Both the position numbers and the translations under genes were made by a program. Positions 1 through 6,392 of a DNA stretch of 8,676 bases are shown here, piece by piece. The first letter of the stretch is position 1; every line of letters begins with the position of its first letter. The DNA comes from Verrucomicrobiota bacterium (GTDB lineage Bacteria; Verrucomicrobiota; Verrucomicrobiia; Limisphaerales; UBA1412), in contig JAFZAR010000327.1 of NCBI GenBank assembly GCA_017557085.1, forward strand, positions 1-8,676, read 5' to 3'. The notes under the pieces were generated by a model that was given only the letters and a program-made list of their open reading frames with translations, made no database searches and was not told the origin of the DNA.

Positions 1-988
1 AGTAAAGCTCCAGATTCTCGCTGGTCAGGCCGATAGAAGCATACCATTCCAGGCGTTTGCGCAGCCAGTAGAGGTGCCAGGCTTTCCAGCCCCAGTTGGG
101 CTGAGGTTCGCCCTCGGCTTCCCCATCAGGGACTTCGCCGAACTGAGCGGCCACTTCATCCGGACGGATGAAGAATTCCAGCTCCATCTGTTCAAACTCA
201 CGGGAGCGGAAAGTGAAATTACGGGGATTGATCTCATTGCGGAACGCTTTGCCGATCTGGCAAATGCCAAAAGGAACAGCCTTGCGCGAGACTTCGCAGA
301 TATTCTTGAACTCGGTGAAGATGGCCTGAGCCGTTTCCGGACGCAGATAAGCCACGTTGTCGTTGCTTTCCACCGGGCCGACATACGTCTTGAACATCAG
401 ATTGAAGGCGCGGGGTTCGGTCAGCAGAGAGCCGTTTTCCTCATTGTAGCGGGTGGTATTCGTCACCTGCTCTGTGGTCTCGCCCTGGAGCACCGGGGAT
501 TGCAAACCGCGTCCTTTGTAGAACTGCATAGCGCCTTTGCGCACCCAGTTGGCATCCTTGCCCGGCAGCTGCAGCATGGAGAACTTGTCGTTGCAGACCT
601 TGTCGGACTCGGCATCCGTGGCACCCGTCCAGAACCAGGCCGTGCCGGAGAGCGGATTGATCTGATCCGCGCGGAAGCGTTTCTTGGAAAGAAGACAATC
701 CACCATCGGATCGGAGAAAGTGCTGGTGTGACCGGAGGCTTCCCAGACTTTGGGATGGAGGATGATGGTCGCGTCCAGCCCGGCAACGTCTTCGCGTTCC
801 TGGGTCATACTGCGCCACCAGAGGTCTTTCACATTGCGTTTGAGCTCCGAACCCAGTGGACCGTAGTCCCAGAATCCGTTGATGCCGCCATAGATTTCAG
901 ATGATTGGAAAATAAAACCGCGTCTCTTGCACAGAGAGACGATCTTTTCCATCGTATCCTGTTGTTTTTGATCTTTAGAATCTGCCAT
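1..988 (-). CDS. glyQS: Glycyl-tRNA synthetase, single-chain class II (3' end outside window)
   Basis: The enzyme charges tRNA-Gly with glycine using ATP in the cytoplasm. The first 329 residues are visible and the reading frame runs off the left edge. The N-terminus (MADSKDQKQQ, then VSLCKRRGFIFQSSEIYGG and the WDYGPLG segment) is typical of the alpha2-type GlyRS of bacteria and eukaryotes, not the alpha4/beta-type or two-subunit form. Further family signatures are LRPETAQ (R216-Q221) and class II motif 2, which begins FRNEINPRNF at F249 and continues to FEQMELEFF. The C-terminal anticodon-binding domain, usually starting past residue 350, is missing only because the window ends. The start is the first ATG after the upstream gene's stop, 21 nt away, so the gene is probably cotranscribed with the oxidoreductase and anhydrase genes. 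No Shine-Dalgarno sequence is visible. Confidence 0.96.
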   Translation of the reverse strand, partial: MADSKDQKQQDTMEKIVSLCKRRGFIFQSSEIYGGINGFWDYGPLGSELKRNVKDLWWRSMTQEREDVAGLDATIILHPKVWEASGHTSTFSDPMVDCLLSKKRFRADQINPLSGTAWFWTGATDAESDKVCNDKFSMLQLPGKDANWVRKGAMQFYKGRGLQSPVLQGETTEQVTNTTRYNEENGSLLTEPRAFNLMFKTYVGPVESNDNVAYLRPETAQAIFTEFKNICEVSRKAVPFGICQIGKAFRNEINPRNFTFRSREFEQMELEFFIRPDEVAAQFGEVPDGEAEGEPQPNWGWKAWHLYWLRKRLEWYASIGLTSENLELY

Positions 989-1009
989 AATAAAATGATT
1001 TAAAAAAGT

Positions 1010-1597
1010 TTATAATTTAGAAAGGGTTAATGTTCTCACCTCGTCCAGCCATTGCGAGCGCTGTTCGGGAGTGCTGGTGATGACCGGGCCGATCAGCTTC
1101 TGAGAAGTCTCCTTCACACCGCAGAGACCGAAAACGATCTCCTTCCAGTGCTTCAGCATCGGATTGCCCAGGATCTGATCCTCTACGGTGATAGGTGTGT
1201 TCAATGTATTGATGAGCAAAGCAAAACGGGCTTTGAGCATCCCTACGGAGTAACCGCCGCCTTTGCCGTCGGATTCAAACCGGTAAGCCAGTCCGGCACG
1301 GATACAGCGGTCGCGCCATCCGGCGATCATGGCCGGCGGAGCGCTCCACCAGTTCGGATGGATCAGGACGATACCGTCCACGGCGGAAAGTTCTTCCGTA
1401 TGCTGCCTGACCAAAGGCGGAAGACAATCTGTACGGTCGAGTTCTTCCGTAGGCATGACCGGATCAAAACCTTCGGCGTGGAGGTCATGGAAAAAGAGAG
1501 TATGTCCGGCACCACTCACCGCTTCGCAGACTGTCCGCGCGATGGCATGGTTGAAACTGGCCGGATTGGGATGACTGAGGATAACGGAAATATTCAT
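1010..1597 (-). CDS. NAD(P)H oxidoreductase, flavodoxin-like fold (NQO/KefF/MdaB type)
   Basis: This 195-residue cytosolic protein matches the Flavodoxin_2 (NAD(P)H dehydrogenase, quinone) family, FMN- or FAD-dependent two-electron reductases of quinones and other electrophiles. Visible features are the N-terminal strand MNISVILSHP followed by NPASFNHAIA (phosphate-binding loop, residues 8-20), and the flavin-contact segment HPNWWSAPPAMIAGWRDRC (residues 80-98), which corresponds to the family pattern PxYWxxxPAxLKGWxDR. The length is normal for the family. The start ATG lies inside the stop of the upstream carbonic-anhydrase-like gene (ATGA, 4-nt overlap), which indicates translational coupling and rules out the longer upstream reading frame, which covers the anhydrase gene in another frame. 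The physiological substrate cannot be told from sequence; glutathione-gated K+ efflux ancillary proteins (KefF/KefG) belong to the same family, but no kef gene is present here. Confidence 0.88.
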   Translation of the reverse strand: MNISVILSHPNPASFNHAIARTVCEAVSGAGHTLFFHDLHAEGFDPVMPTEELDRTDCLPPLVRQHTEELSAVDGIVLIHPNWWSAPPAMIAGWRDRCIRAGLAYRFESDGKGGGYSVGMLKARFALLINTLNTPITVEDQILGNPMLKHWKEIVFGLCGVKETSQKLIGPVITSTPEQRSQWLDEVRTLTLSKL

Positions 1598-2139
1598 GAT
1601 TGCAAAAGAGAACCAAGTCCGATCTTGTTTTTCAGGTGATATTGAGCGACTTCCGCGTATTCCATCGCCCAGTTCTTCAGTCCGTCCACTTCCTCCTGGG
1701 AAAGTTCCCTCACCACTTTGGCCGGAGAACCCAGGATCAGCGTGTGCGGTTCGGCTTTGAGCTTGGGCGTGACCACTGAACCTGCACCTACTAAGCAGCC
1801 TTCTGGGATGACAGCATCGTCCAGCAGAATGCTGCCCATGCCGATCATGCAGCCGTCGCAGACTTTGCATCCGTGAACGATCGCGTTATGTCCCACCGTG
1901 ACATAATCGCCCAGCTCGCTGCGGGTTTTGGAACCGGTGTGGAAGGTGGCGTTGTCCTGAACATTGGAATACTTGCCGATAACGATCTCATTGATATCGG
2001 CACGCAGAACAGCGTTGAACCAGACCGAGGAATAATCCTTGAGCGTGACCGCCCCATAAACGATCGCGCCCCGCGCAAGGAAAACTTCTTTCCCTACAAC
2101 CGGCTTCTGCCGGATATAACGTTCAAAAACACTGCCCAT
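1594..2139 (-). CDS. Gamma-carbonic anhydrase-like protein (YrdA/PaaY family, left-handed beta-helix)
   Basis: This 181-residue hexapeptide-repeat protein should fold as a left-handed parallel beta-helix trimer with metal sites at subunit interfaces. The three metal-binding histidines of gamma-class carbonic anhydrases are present as H67 (ATFHTG) and H84/H89 (VGHNAIVHG). The accompanying conserved residues R46 and D48 (RADIN) and Q61/D62 (NVQDN) are also present. Like YrdA and PaaY, it lacks the acidic loop of Methanosarcina Cam, so CO2 hydration is possible but unproven; some family members act as thioesterases or have no known activity. The C-terminal helix (residues about 145-181) is typical. 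It begins 56 nt after the cytochrome stop, separated by a terminator-like hairpin, and overlaps the next gene by 4 nt. No Shine-Dalgarno sequence is visible; the start was chosen because it matches the usual family N-terminus. Confidence 0.93.
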   Translation of the reverse strand: MGSVFERYIRQKPVVGKEVFLARGAIVYGAVTLKDYSSVWFNAVLRADINEIVIGKYSNVQDNATFHTGSKTRSELGDYVTVGHNAIVHGCKVCDGCMIGMGSILLDDAVIPEGCLVGAGSVVTPKLKAEPHTLILGSPAKVVRELSQEEVDGLKNWAMEYAEVAQYHLKNKIGLGSLLQS

Positions 2140-2141
2140 TC

Positions 2142-2180
2142 TAAAAATAAAAGACGCACGGGGTTACCGCACGTCTCTAC
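2142..2180 (-). terminator. Intrinsic terminator after the cytochrome gene; copy A of a hairpin repeat
   Basis: On the minus strand a 10-bp stem (2167-2176 with 2152-2161, loop 2162-2166) is followed by TTTATTTTT. Two of the pairs are G-U wobbles that form only in the minus-strand RNA; on the plus strand they are mismatches, which fixes the direction. It lies between the cytochrome stop and the anhydrase start. The 5' flank GTAGAG and the core AGACG...CGTCT are shared with the elements at 8175-8210 and 8651-8676. Confidence 0.8.
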
Positions 2181-2195
2181 GGTAAAAGTCTTTTT

Positions 2196-3800
2196 TTAAT
2201 AAGTACCGGTGTGGCACTTGGAACAAGTCGTGATATCGGACTGATCGTTGCCGTCCAGGTGCTGGAATTCCAGACCTTTGATATCCGCTTCATCCCATTC
2301 ACCTTCTTTAAACTGCGCTGTGATAGTGTGGCAGTCCTGACAACCGTTGCGGACAGGTTCGCCTTCTTCCGCGTCGACCAGACTCTCATTGTGGCAGCGG
2401 GCGCAGCCAATGGATTCTTTGTGGCCGATATTGTCCGGATAGGCTTGCCAGCTGGCTTTCATCGCCGGGAAGATATTCCGGCTGTAAATGTTCTGTACCG
2501 TCTTGATGGCTTGTTCCAGATGTTCATTTGCCGGCTCCGCGTTTTCTTCTTCCTCTTCTGCTTCCGCGTCTCCGCCGTACATCTCTGTCAGACCATCCTT
2601 GATAGCCTTCATGGCTTCTTCCTTCGTCTCATATTCTCCGGTCAGAAGCTCAATGACGGTGTATTTCACATTTTCACCCAGTTCCAGCGGCAGAGTCCCC
2701 AGTTCCAGAGCCATATCCACGGCTGTGACGGGTGAGGCATAGCGGTGCGCCGGACGGTTGTGACAGTCCAGACAGCCCATGTTGAAGACCGTTTGTTTCT
2801 TGGTATCCACCTCTTCTCCATTGGTGTAGATCTTAGTCTTGCCGTCTTCAAAGGTCTGACGGATCCAGACGATCTCGCCGTTGCGTTTGTCATTATCAGT
2901 GATAAATTCTAATTTCTTGCCGTTCGGGGTGACGTGAGAATGCGCGCCGCCCACGATACCGGTCTTGGGATCACATCCGCCCACTTTGATGCTCATGCGG
3001 AGAGAAGCCTTGAGGTCTTCTTCATTCTTCAGGAAATGTGTAAAGCTCTTTTCCTTATTGCCGACATACTTCGGGTTCCAGTGGCAGGACATACAGGTGT
3101 GTTCTGTCTTGGTCTTGCCGTCCAGATGTTTGCCGTACATGGCCGAAACCGGAACATGAATGGGTGTGTGATAAGTCTTGGTCACGTTCTGAGCCAGCTG
3201 ACGGATGCCGTTGATCTTGGCATAAGCGTAAGCATCAATGCCGGGGCCGACATGGCATTCCACGCAAGCCACATTGGCGTGAGGAGAATCTTTGTGGGCC
3301 ACATTTTCGGGTTCCATGGTCACGTGGCAAAGCTCACCGCAGAATTCATCATCTTCGGTCCAGTGATAGGCATTGATGGCAGCCAGACAAAGTACCGCGC
3401 CGGAGATACCCAGAACAATCAGTATCACAACGAGATTTACCCAAGTGGAGAATTTAGTGAAGCTGATGTTAAGGTCAGGCAGTCTGAAGCCCTTTACGAA
3501 TCCCTTGAACCAGGTACAGCAGCAGCATTCGTCTTTATTAGTCAGACTGCAGCTCTGCGCCGCGTCCGCCTGATAGTTGTTCACCAGATACTGCATGATC
3601 ACGCCCGCCACGATCAAACCCAGACCGCAGACAAGCGCGCCCGGCACCATGATGTAGGCGACCAGGCCGAAATAAGGACCGCTGTGCCCGTAAAGGACAT
3701 CCACGATCATCAAAAGCGCAAATACGAACAGCGCGCCCAGAGAAATAACGATTCCGAGCAGACTAAAACAGTTCCTTAACAATGATTTTTCAGAACTCAT
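2196..3800 (-). CDS. Membrane-anchored multiheme cytochrome c, NapC/NirT-like (seven heme sites)
   Basis: This 534-residue electron carrier is probably a quinol-oxidising or respiratory relay protein of the cytoplasmic membrane with its hemes in the periplasm. Hydrophobic segments at about 12-37, 44-70 and 120-145 are three membrane helices, leaving the rest outside. Heme-binding motifs are one CX3CH (C154-H159, FCGELCH, followed by M162) and six CXXCH at C179, C236, C343, C466, C487 and C526. The CX3CH first site, the CHVGPG segment, the CLDCHNRPAHRY segment and the YPDNIGHK segment all match, from memory, a family widespread in Geobacter and Verrucomicrobia, so the odd first motif is normal for it. 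H287/H289 may be further axial ligands. Unusual features are a five-cysteine cluster between helices 2 and 3 (C84, C92-C95) and an acidic stretch at 411-422. Heme attachment requires a cytochrome c maturation system, not present in this window. It has its own probable promoter and terminator. No partner reductase is adjacent, so its role is unresolved. Confidence 0.9.
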   Translation of the reverse strand: MSSEKSLLRNCFSLLGIVISLGALFVFALLMIVDVLYGHSGPYFGLVAYIMVPGALVCGLGLIVAGVIMQYLVNNYQADAAQSCSLTNKDECCCCTWFKGFVKGFRLPDLNISFTKFSTWVNLVVILIVLGISGAVLCLAAINAYHWTEDDEFCGELCHVTMEPENVAHKDSPHANVACVECHVGPGIDAYAYAKINGIRQLAQNVTKTYHTPIHVPVSAMYGKHLDGKTKTEHTCMSCHWNPKYVGNKEKSFTHFLKNEEDLKASLRMSIKVGGCDPKTGIVGGAHSHVTPNGKKLEFITDNDKRNGEIVWIRQTFEDGKTKIYTNGEEVDTKKQTVFNMGCLDCHNRPAHRYASPVTAVDMALELGTLPLELGENVKYTVIELLTGEYETKEEAMKAIKDGLTEMYGGDAEAEEEEENAEPANEHLEQAIKTVQNIYSRNIFPAMKASWQAYPDNIGHKESIGCARCHNESLVDAEEGEPVRNGCQDCHTITAQFKEGEWDEADIKGLEFQHLDGNDQSDITTCSKCHTGTY

Positions 3801-3815
3801 ATTGGTTTTTGTTTC

Positions 3816-3863
3816 TTAGCAAATGACAAACTTGAGGTGAATACCGCCGCGCGTACTGTGCAT
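3816..3863 (-). CDS. Possible 15-residue leader peptide upstream of the cytochrome gene
   Basis: A 16-codon ORF encodes MHSTRGGIHLKFVIC and ends in TAA 15 nt before the cytochrome ATG. It is preceded by GAGGCGGTGAG at suitable spacing, a better ribosome-binding sequence than any of the large genes here has. The predicted promoter would start transcription about 12 nt upstream of its ATG. The GAGG...TGA of this ribosome-binding region can pair, with a 3-nt bulge, with TCACCTC (3834-3840) inside the ORF, so the site could be sequestered. The ORF is short enough to arise by chance; translation is inferred only from its position and ribosome-binding sequence. Confidence 0.35.
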   Translation of the reverse strand: MHSTRGGIHLKFVIC

Positions 3864-3881
3864 GGAGCTCACCGCCTCAAT

Positions 3882-3910
3882 AGAATAACTCTCACAGGCT
3901 CAAAAGTAAA
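3882..3910 (-). promoter_or_regulatory. Possible sigma70-type promoter of the cytochrome gene
   Basis: TTTACT (-35, 3905-3910) and TATTCT (-10, 3882-3887) are separated by 17 nt. Each box matches four of six consensus bases. The predicted start near 3875 would give a leader of about 75 nt. It lies downstream of the DUF1080 terminator, as expected for a separately transcribed gene. Confidence 0.4.
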
Positions 3911-3971
3911 TCTAAAAAGCCAAGAATCGGTCAAAAACTTGAAAAGACACATTGTCTGAATCCGTCACAGG

Positions 3972-4009
3972 AAAAAACAAAAAAGACGAGCGGTTCACTC
4001 GTCTTTTTT
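3972..4009 (-). terminator. Strong intrinsic terminator downstream of the DUF1080 gene
   Basis: A perfect 12-bp stem (3979-3990 with 3998-4009, 7-nt loop) has A-rich and T-rich ends, so it has U-tracts in both directions. The minus-strand RNA continues into TTTTTTGTTTTTTC. It lies 41 nt after the DUF1080 stop codon. The core AGACG...CGTCT is shared with the other hairpins in the window, but the TAGAG flank is absent. Confidence 0.85.
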
Positions 4010-4050
4010 GTAATAAATTTATATCAAATAACTTATCTATCTAATAAGTG

Positions 4051-5136
4051 TTATTTCTTCTCGGCCGGTTTCTGGCGGGTCAGCTTGTTGTGATTGCCTT
4101 CCATGTTCCAGTAAACGGTCTGGGGAATGCCCTGATCGTCAAAGTCATCGAAGTCAAAGCTGAAGGCCGTGCGCTCGGTCTCAAAATGGGTCGGGCTTTC
4201 GGCGGTCATCTTCCAGACCTTGCTGCGGTTATTCGGCCAGCTCATATAAAGGCTCTCGCCGTCACGGTAGATTTCCCAGGTCTGCGCGCCTTTGTAGATA
4301 CCGGTCAAACTGTCCAGATATTTATTGGAGTATTTGAAGACCTTCTCTTTGCAGCCCATTTCACGCACCCAGACATTGCGGAACTTCACGGGATTGCCGT
4401 GATCCTGAAAAGCGATGGGTTGTTTATAGTCGTGCGCCTGATACGGATCGCGGCTCAGCCAGTTGGTCGGGCCGGTCAGTTCACGATCCCACTGCACCAG
4501 CACACCGTTGAAGAACAAGGTGATGCGAGCCGGAGAGGTCACATTGCCCTCTTTATCGAAACGGGGCGCGATATAGACGATGTCGTAAGTGTTCCACTCG
4601 CCCGGTTTGCGGATGGGGTTCACTTCCGGCGGATACTGGGCATAAATAGCTCCCGCGTAACCGTCAGCGTAAGTGCGGTTATTGTAGTTGTCCAGCACCT
4701 GTATTTCATAACGGCCGCCGCCCAGGAAGACACCGCTGTTGCCGCGGCCCTGGCTGGAACCGGAAATGTTTTCGGGCTCAGCCCATTCCACGTGCAGCTG
4801 GCAATCGCCAAAGCACTGCAAAGTACGGATCATGCCGGAACCGGGCACGCATTCCATCACGCCGTCTTTCACGACCCACTTGGTCGGAGCGCCGTCCATG
4901 GCGACCCAGTTATCCAGATTGGAGCCCTCGAAGAGGACGACCGCGTCGGCAGGAGCCTTGCCCGTTCTTTCGTTATTGCCCACAAAACCGGGGTCTATCT
5001 GTTCGGGCTGAGGACGTTCCCAGTCATGGATCCTGTAACGGGGATCAGGCTGACCGGCTTGAAGCTGATAGACGGAAGCCACGCAGGTCATGCCGACCAG
5101 CGCGGATACAATGTAATTCTTAGAAATGATATTCAT
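4051..5136 (-). CDS. Exported DUF1080 (3-keto-disaccharide hydrolase-like) protein with extra C-terminal domain
   Basis: This 361-residue protein has a Sec signal peptide (residues 1 to about 27, MNIISKNYIVSALVG..., probable cleavage after LQA). A DUF1080/PF06439 concanavalin-like beta-sandwich covers about 65-260, recognised by VVLFEGSNLDNW (66-77), RGNSGVFL (131-138), YEIQVLDNY (143-151) and FQDHGNPVKFRNVWVRE (243-259). Members act on or bind carbohydrates, some as 3-keto-glycoside hydrolases; the substrate here is unknown. Residues about 270-355 form a second unit whose pattern (YLDSLTGIYKG...ESPTHFETE...NKLTRQ) resembles the small lipocalin-like DUF3471 barrel, an inference from pattern only. 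The ATG at 5136 is preferred over an upstream ATG at 5301 because it starts a proper signal peptide, is preceded by GGAAAGAAAG, and lies about 50 nt downstream of a strong promoter; the longer form would begin upstream of that promoter. Confidence 0.88.
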   Translation of the reverse strand: MNIISKNYIVSALVGMTCVASVYQLQAGQPDPRYRIHDWERPQPEQIDPGFVGNNERTGKAPADAVVLFEGSNLDNWVAMDGAPTKWVVKDGVMECVPGSGMIRTLQCFGDCQLHVEWAEPENISGSSQGRGNSGVFLGGGRYEIQVLDNYNNRTYADGYAGAIYAQYPPEVNPIRKPGEWNTYDIVYIAPRFDKEGNVTSPARITLFFNGVLVQWDRELTGPTNWLSRDPYQAHDYKQPIAFQDHGNPVKFRNVWVREMGCKEKVFKYSNKYLDSLTGIYKGAQTWEIYRDGESLYMSWPNNRSKVWKMTAESPTHFETERTAFSFDFDDFDDQGIPQTVYWNMEGNHNKLTRQKPAEKK

Positions 5137-5191
5137 ACGATCTTTCTTTCCATGATACGGCCTTGAGAGCTGTAACATTATGGCAACGCAG

Positions 5192-5220
5192 ATTCTACAA
5201 AAAGCGGAATAAAAACGCAA
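5192..5220 (-). promoter_or_regulatory. Sigma70-type promoter of the DUF1080 gene
   Basis: TTGCGT (-35, 5215-5220) and TAGAAT (-10, 5192-5197) are separated by exactly 17 nt. The predicted start near 5185 gives a leader of about 50 nt to the ATG at 5136. This also supports the choice of the internal start codon. Confidence 0.7.
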
Positions 5221-5262
5221 CCTGTAATTGGAATCACGCCCCGTTTCAAAAAAATACTTGAT

Positions 5263-5371
5263 GACTCCGGCGGGGTCGGTTAGGCTCTGTTCGGGGTGCA
5301 TGGCTCCTAACCATGTTTGTGTAAAAAATTTATGACAGTTAAACCGGGCGGATCCGTCTGGTTTTTGTTTT
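5263..5371 (+). promoter_or_regulatory. Structured leader or small RNA ending in a terminator, upstream of the EamA gene
   Basis: Three hairpins follow each other on the plus strand. The first is 5263-5268 with 5272-5277 (GACTCC/GGGGTC, one G-U pair). The second, directly abutting, is GGTTAGG 5278-5284 with CCTAACC 5306-5312. The third is the terminator at 5341-5371. Bases 5276-5281 (TCGGTT) can alternatively pair with 5342-5347 (AACCGG), which would break both the second stem and the terminator stem. This is the shape of a transcription-attenuating switch, but no known riboswitch class is recognised. An independent small RNA is the alternative. No convincing plus-strand promoter was found in front of it. 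Confidence 0.4.
5341..5371 (+). terminator. Intrinsic terminator 25 nt before the EamA start codon
   Basis: A 10-bp stem (5341-5350 with 5355-5364, loop GATC) contains two G-U pairs that form only in the plus-strand RNA. It is followed by TTTTTGTTTT. No plus-strand gene precedes it, so it must end either a short transcript or the leader of the transporter mRNA. Confidence 0.65.
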
Positions 5372-5396
5372 GTGATCCCCGTATTTCGGTCAGTTT

Positions 5397-6287
5397 ATGT
5401 TACTCGGTGCGGTCCTTTGCCTTATAACGGCTTTCATCCAATCGGTATCCTATATTTTTTCCAGGATCTATATCGCCAAGAACGGCAGCGCGTTCGGCTT
5501 GGCGGTCTATTCTCAGCTTTGGATCGGCATCTTTTCGGCTTTTCTTCTGCCATTCCTGCACAAGCGGTTTTCGTTGGGGCACGATTTTTATAGCGACTGG
5601 ACGCTGTTCGGGATCATTTTCACTATCCTGCTGGGGCAGGTCGCTTTTTTCAAATGTTCGCGCGAGATCGAGGCTTCTCGGCTTTCGTCACTGACGGGAT
5701 TGAAGCTGGTGATCCTGGTGGGGATGTGTTTTTTCTTTCAGGACACGACGTTTTCCGCGCTGAAACTGGCGGCTGTCTGCCTCTGTACGATAGCGGCGGT
5801 GGGGATGAATTTTTCCGGAACACGCATCAGTCTCAAGGGCGGCATCTGGATGTTCATCATGCTGGTATGTTTCTGCGAGTGTGATATTTTGATCAAGGAG
5901 ATGATCAGCTCGGTCGAGGGAGAGAATATCCTGACCCGTTCACTGGGGGCGGTCGGCGTGGTTTATACGAGCTGCGCGGTAGTTACACTGCCGCTGCTTG
6001 CTTTTACCCATCGGTCCACAAGGCTGATGATGGACGCTCTGCCGTGCGGTCTATGTTATTTCGCGGCAATGATATTCCTGTTTGTGGGATTTTCGCTGGT
6101 GGATGTGGTGTTCGCCAATATCATCGTCTCTTCCAGAGGGATCATTTCCGTGCTGATCGGCGCGCTGGTTTCGCACTGGGGAATGCGGAAGGTGGAGCCG
6201 GCGGTAGGAGCCGGAGTCTGGAAAAGGCGGCTGGTCATGTCTGTGCTGATGGTGACGGCCATGGCGCTGTACAGTTTTTCTCATTAG
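5397..6287 (+). CDS. EamA/DMT-superfamily membrane transporter
   Basis: This 296-residue protein is almost entirely hydrophobic, with about ten predicted membrane helices. It begins with helix 1 in LLGAVLCLITAFIQSVSYIF and ends at ALYSFSH. Length and layout fit the ten-helix drug/metabolite transporter superfamily made of two EamA repeats, with the second half starting near the GGIWMFIMLVCF segment. Such proteins usually export or exchange small metabolites; the substrate cannot be inferred. An in-frame TGA at 5373-5375 lies 24 nt upstream, with no usable start between, so the ATG at 5397 is well supported. No Shine-Dalgarno sequence is evident. A terminator-bearing structured segment immediately upstream suggests expression may be controlled by attenuation. 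The gene is divergent from the DUF1080 gene and precedes the phosphoesterase by 105 nt. Confidence 0.85.
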   Translation: MLLGAVLCLITAFIQSVSYIFSRIYIAKNGSAFGLAVYSQLWIGIFSAFLLPFLHKRFSLGHDFYSDWTLFGIIFTILLGQVAFFKCSREIEASRLSSLTGLKLVILVGMCFFFQDTTFSALKLAAVCLCTIAAVGMNFSGTRISLKGGIWMFIMLVCFCECDILIKEMISSVEGENILTRSLGAVGVVYTSCAVVTLPLLAFTHRSTRLMMDALPCGLCYFAAMIFLFVGFSLVDVVFANIIVSSRGIISVLIGALVSHWGMRKVEPAVGAGVWKRRLVMSVLMVTAMALYSFSH

Positions 6288-6314
6288 ACAAAATCCGCTT
6301 TTCGCAACAAGAGA

Positions 6315-6343
6315 TTGCGGTCGTTATTCTTTTCTGTTATTGT
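6315..6343 (+). promoter_or_regulatory. Possible promoter of the metallophosphoesterase gene
   Basis: TTGCGG (6315-6320) and TATTGT (6338-6343) are separated by 17 nt, each matching four of six consensus bases. The predicted start is about 40 nt before the ATG at 6393. It is the best match in the 105-nt gap after the transporter gene, but other weak combinations exist there and read-through from the transporter gene is possible. Confidence 0.35.
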
Positions 6344-6392
6344 GGGGCAGTGACTTTGCTTTAAGCATAAAAACACTTTTTTATCGAATGCC

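Noticed and set aside
74..904. Long plus-strand ORF opposite the left-edge gene
   Set aside because: It is antisense to glycyl-tRNA synthetase, whose motifs are unmistakable; the plus-strand translation shows no recognisable domain.
1598..1870. 91-residue N-terminal extension of the oxidoreductase
   Set aside because: It overlaps the carbonic-anhydrase-like gene in another frame and is low-complexity Arg/Ser/His-rich; the family N-terminus begins exactly at the ATG at 1597.
4048..5166. 372-codon plus-strand ORF opposite the DUF1080 gene
   Set aside because: The minus strand carries a signal peptide, DUF1080 motifs, a promoter and a terminator; the plus-strand frame has none.
5137..5301. Upstream extension of the DUF1080 protein to an ATG at 5301
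   Set aside because: It would place the signal peptide internally, and the start codon would lie upstream of the predicted promoter at 5192-5220.
6303..6319. Possible terminator after the transporter gene (CGCAA...TTGCG)
   Set aside because: The stem has only 5 bp, there is no proper T-tract, and it overlaps a candidate -35 box.
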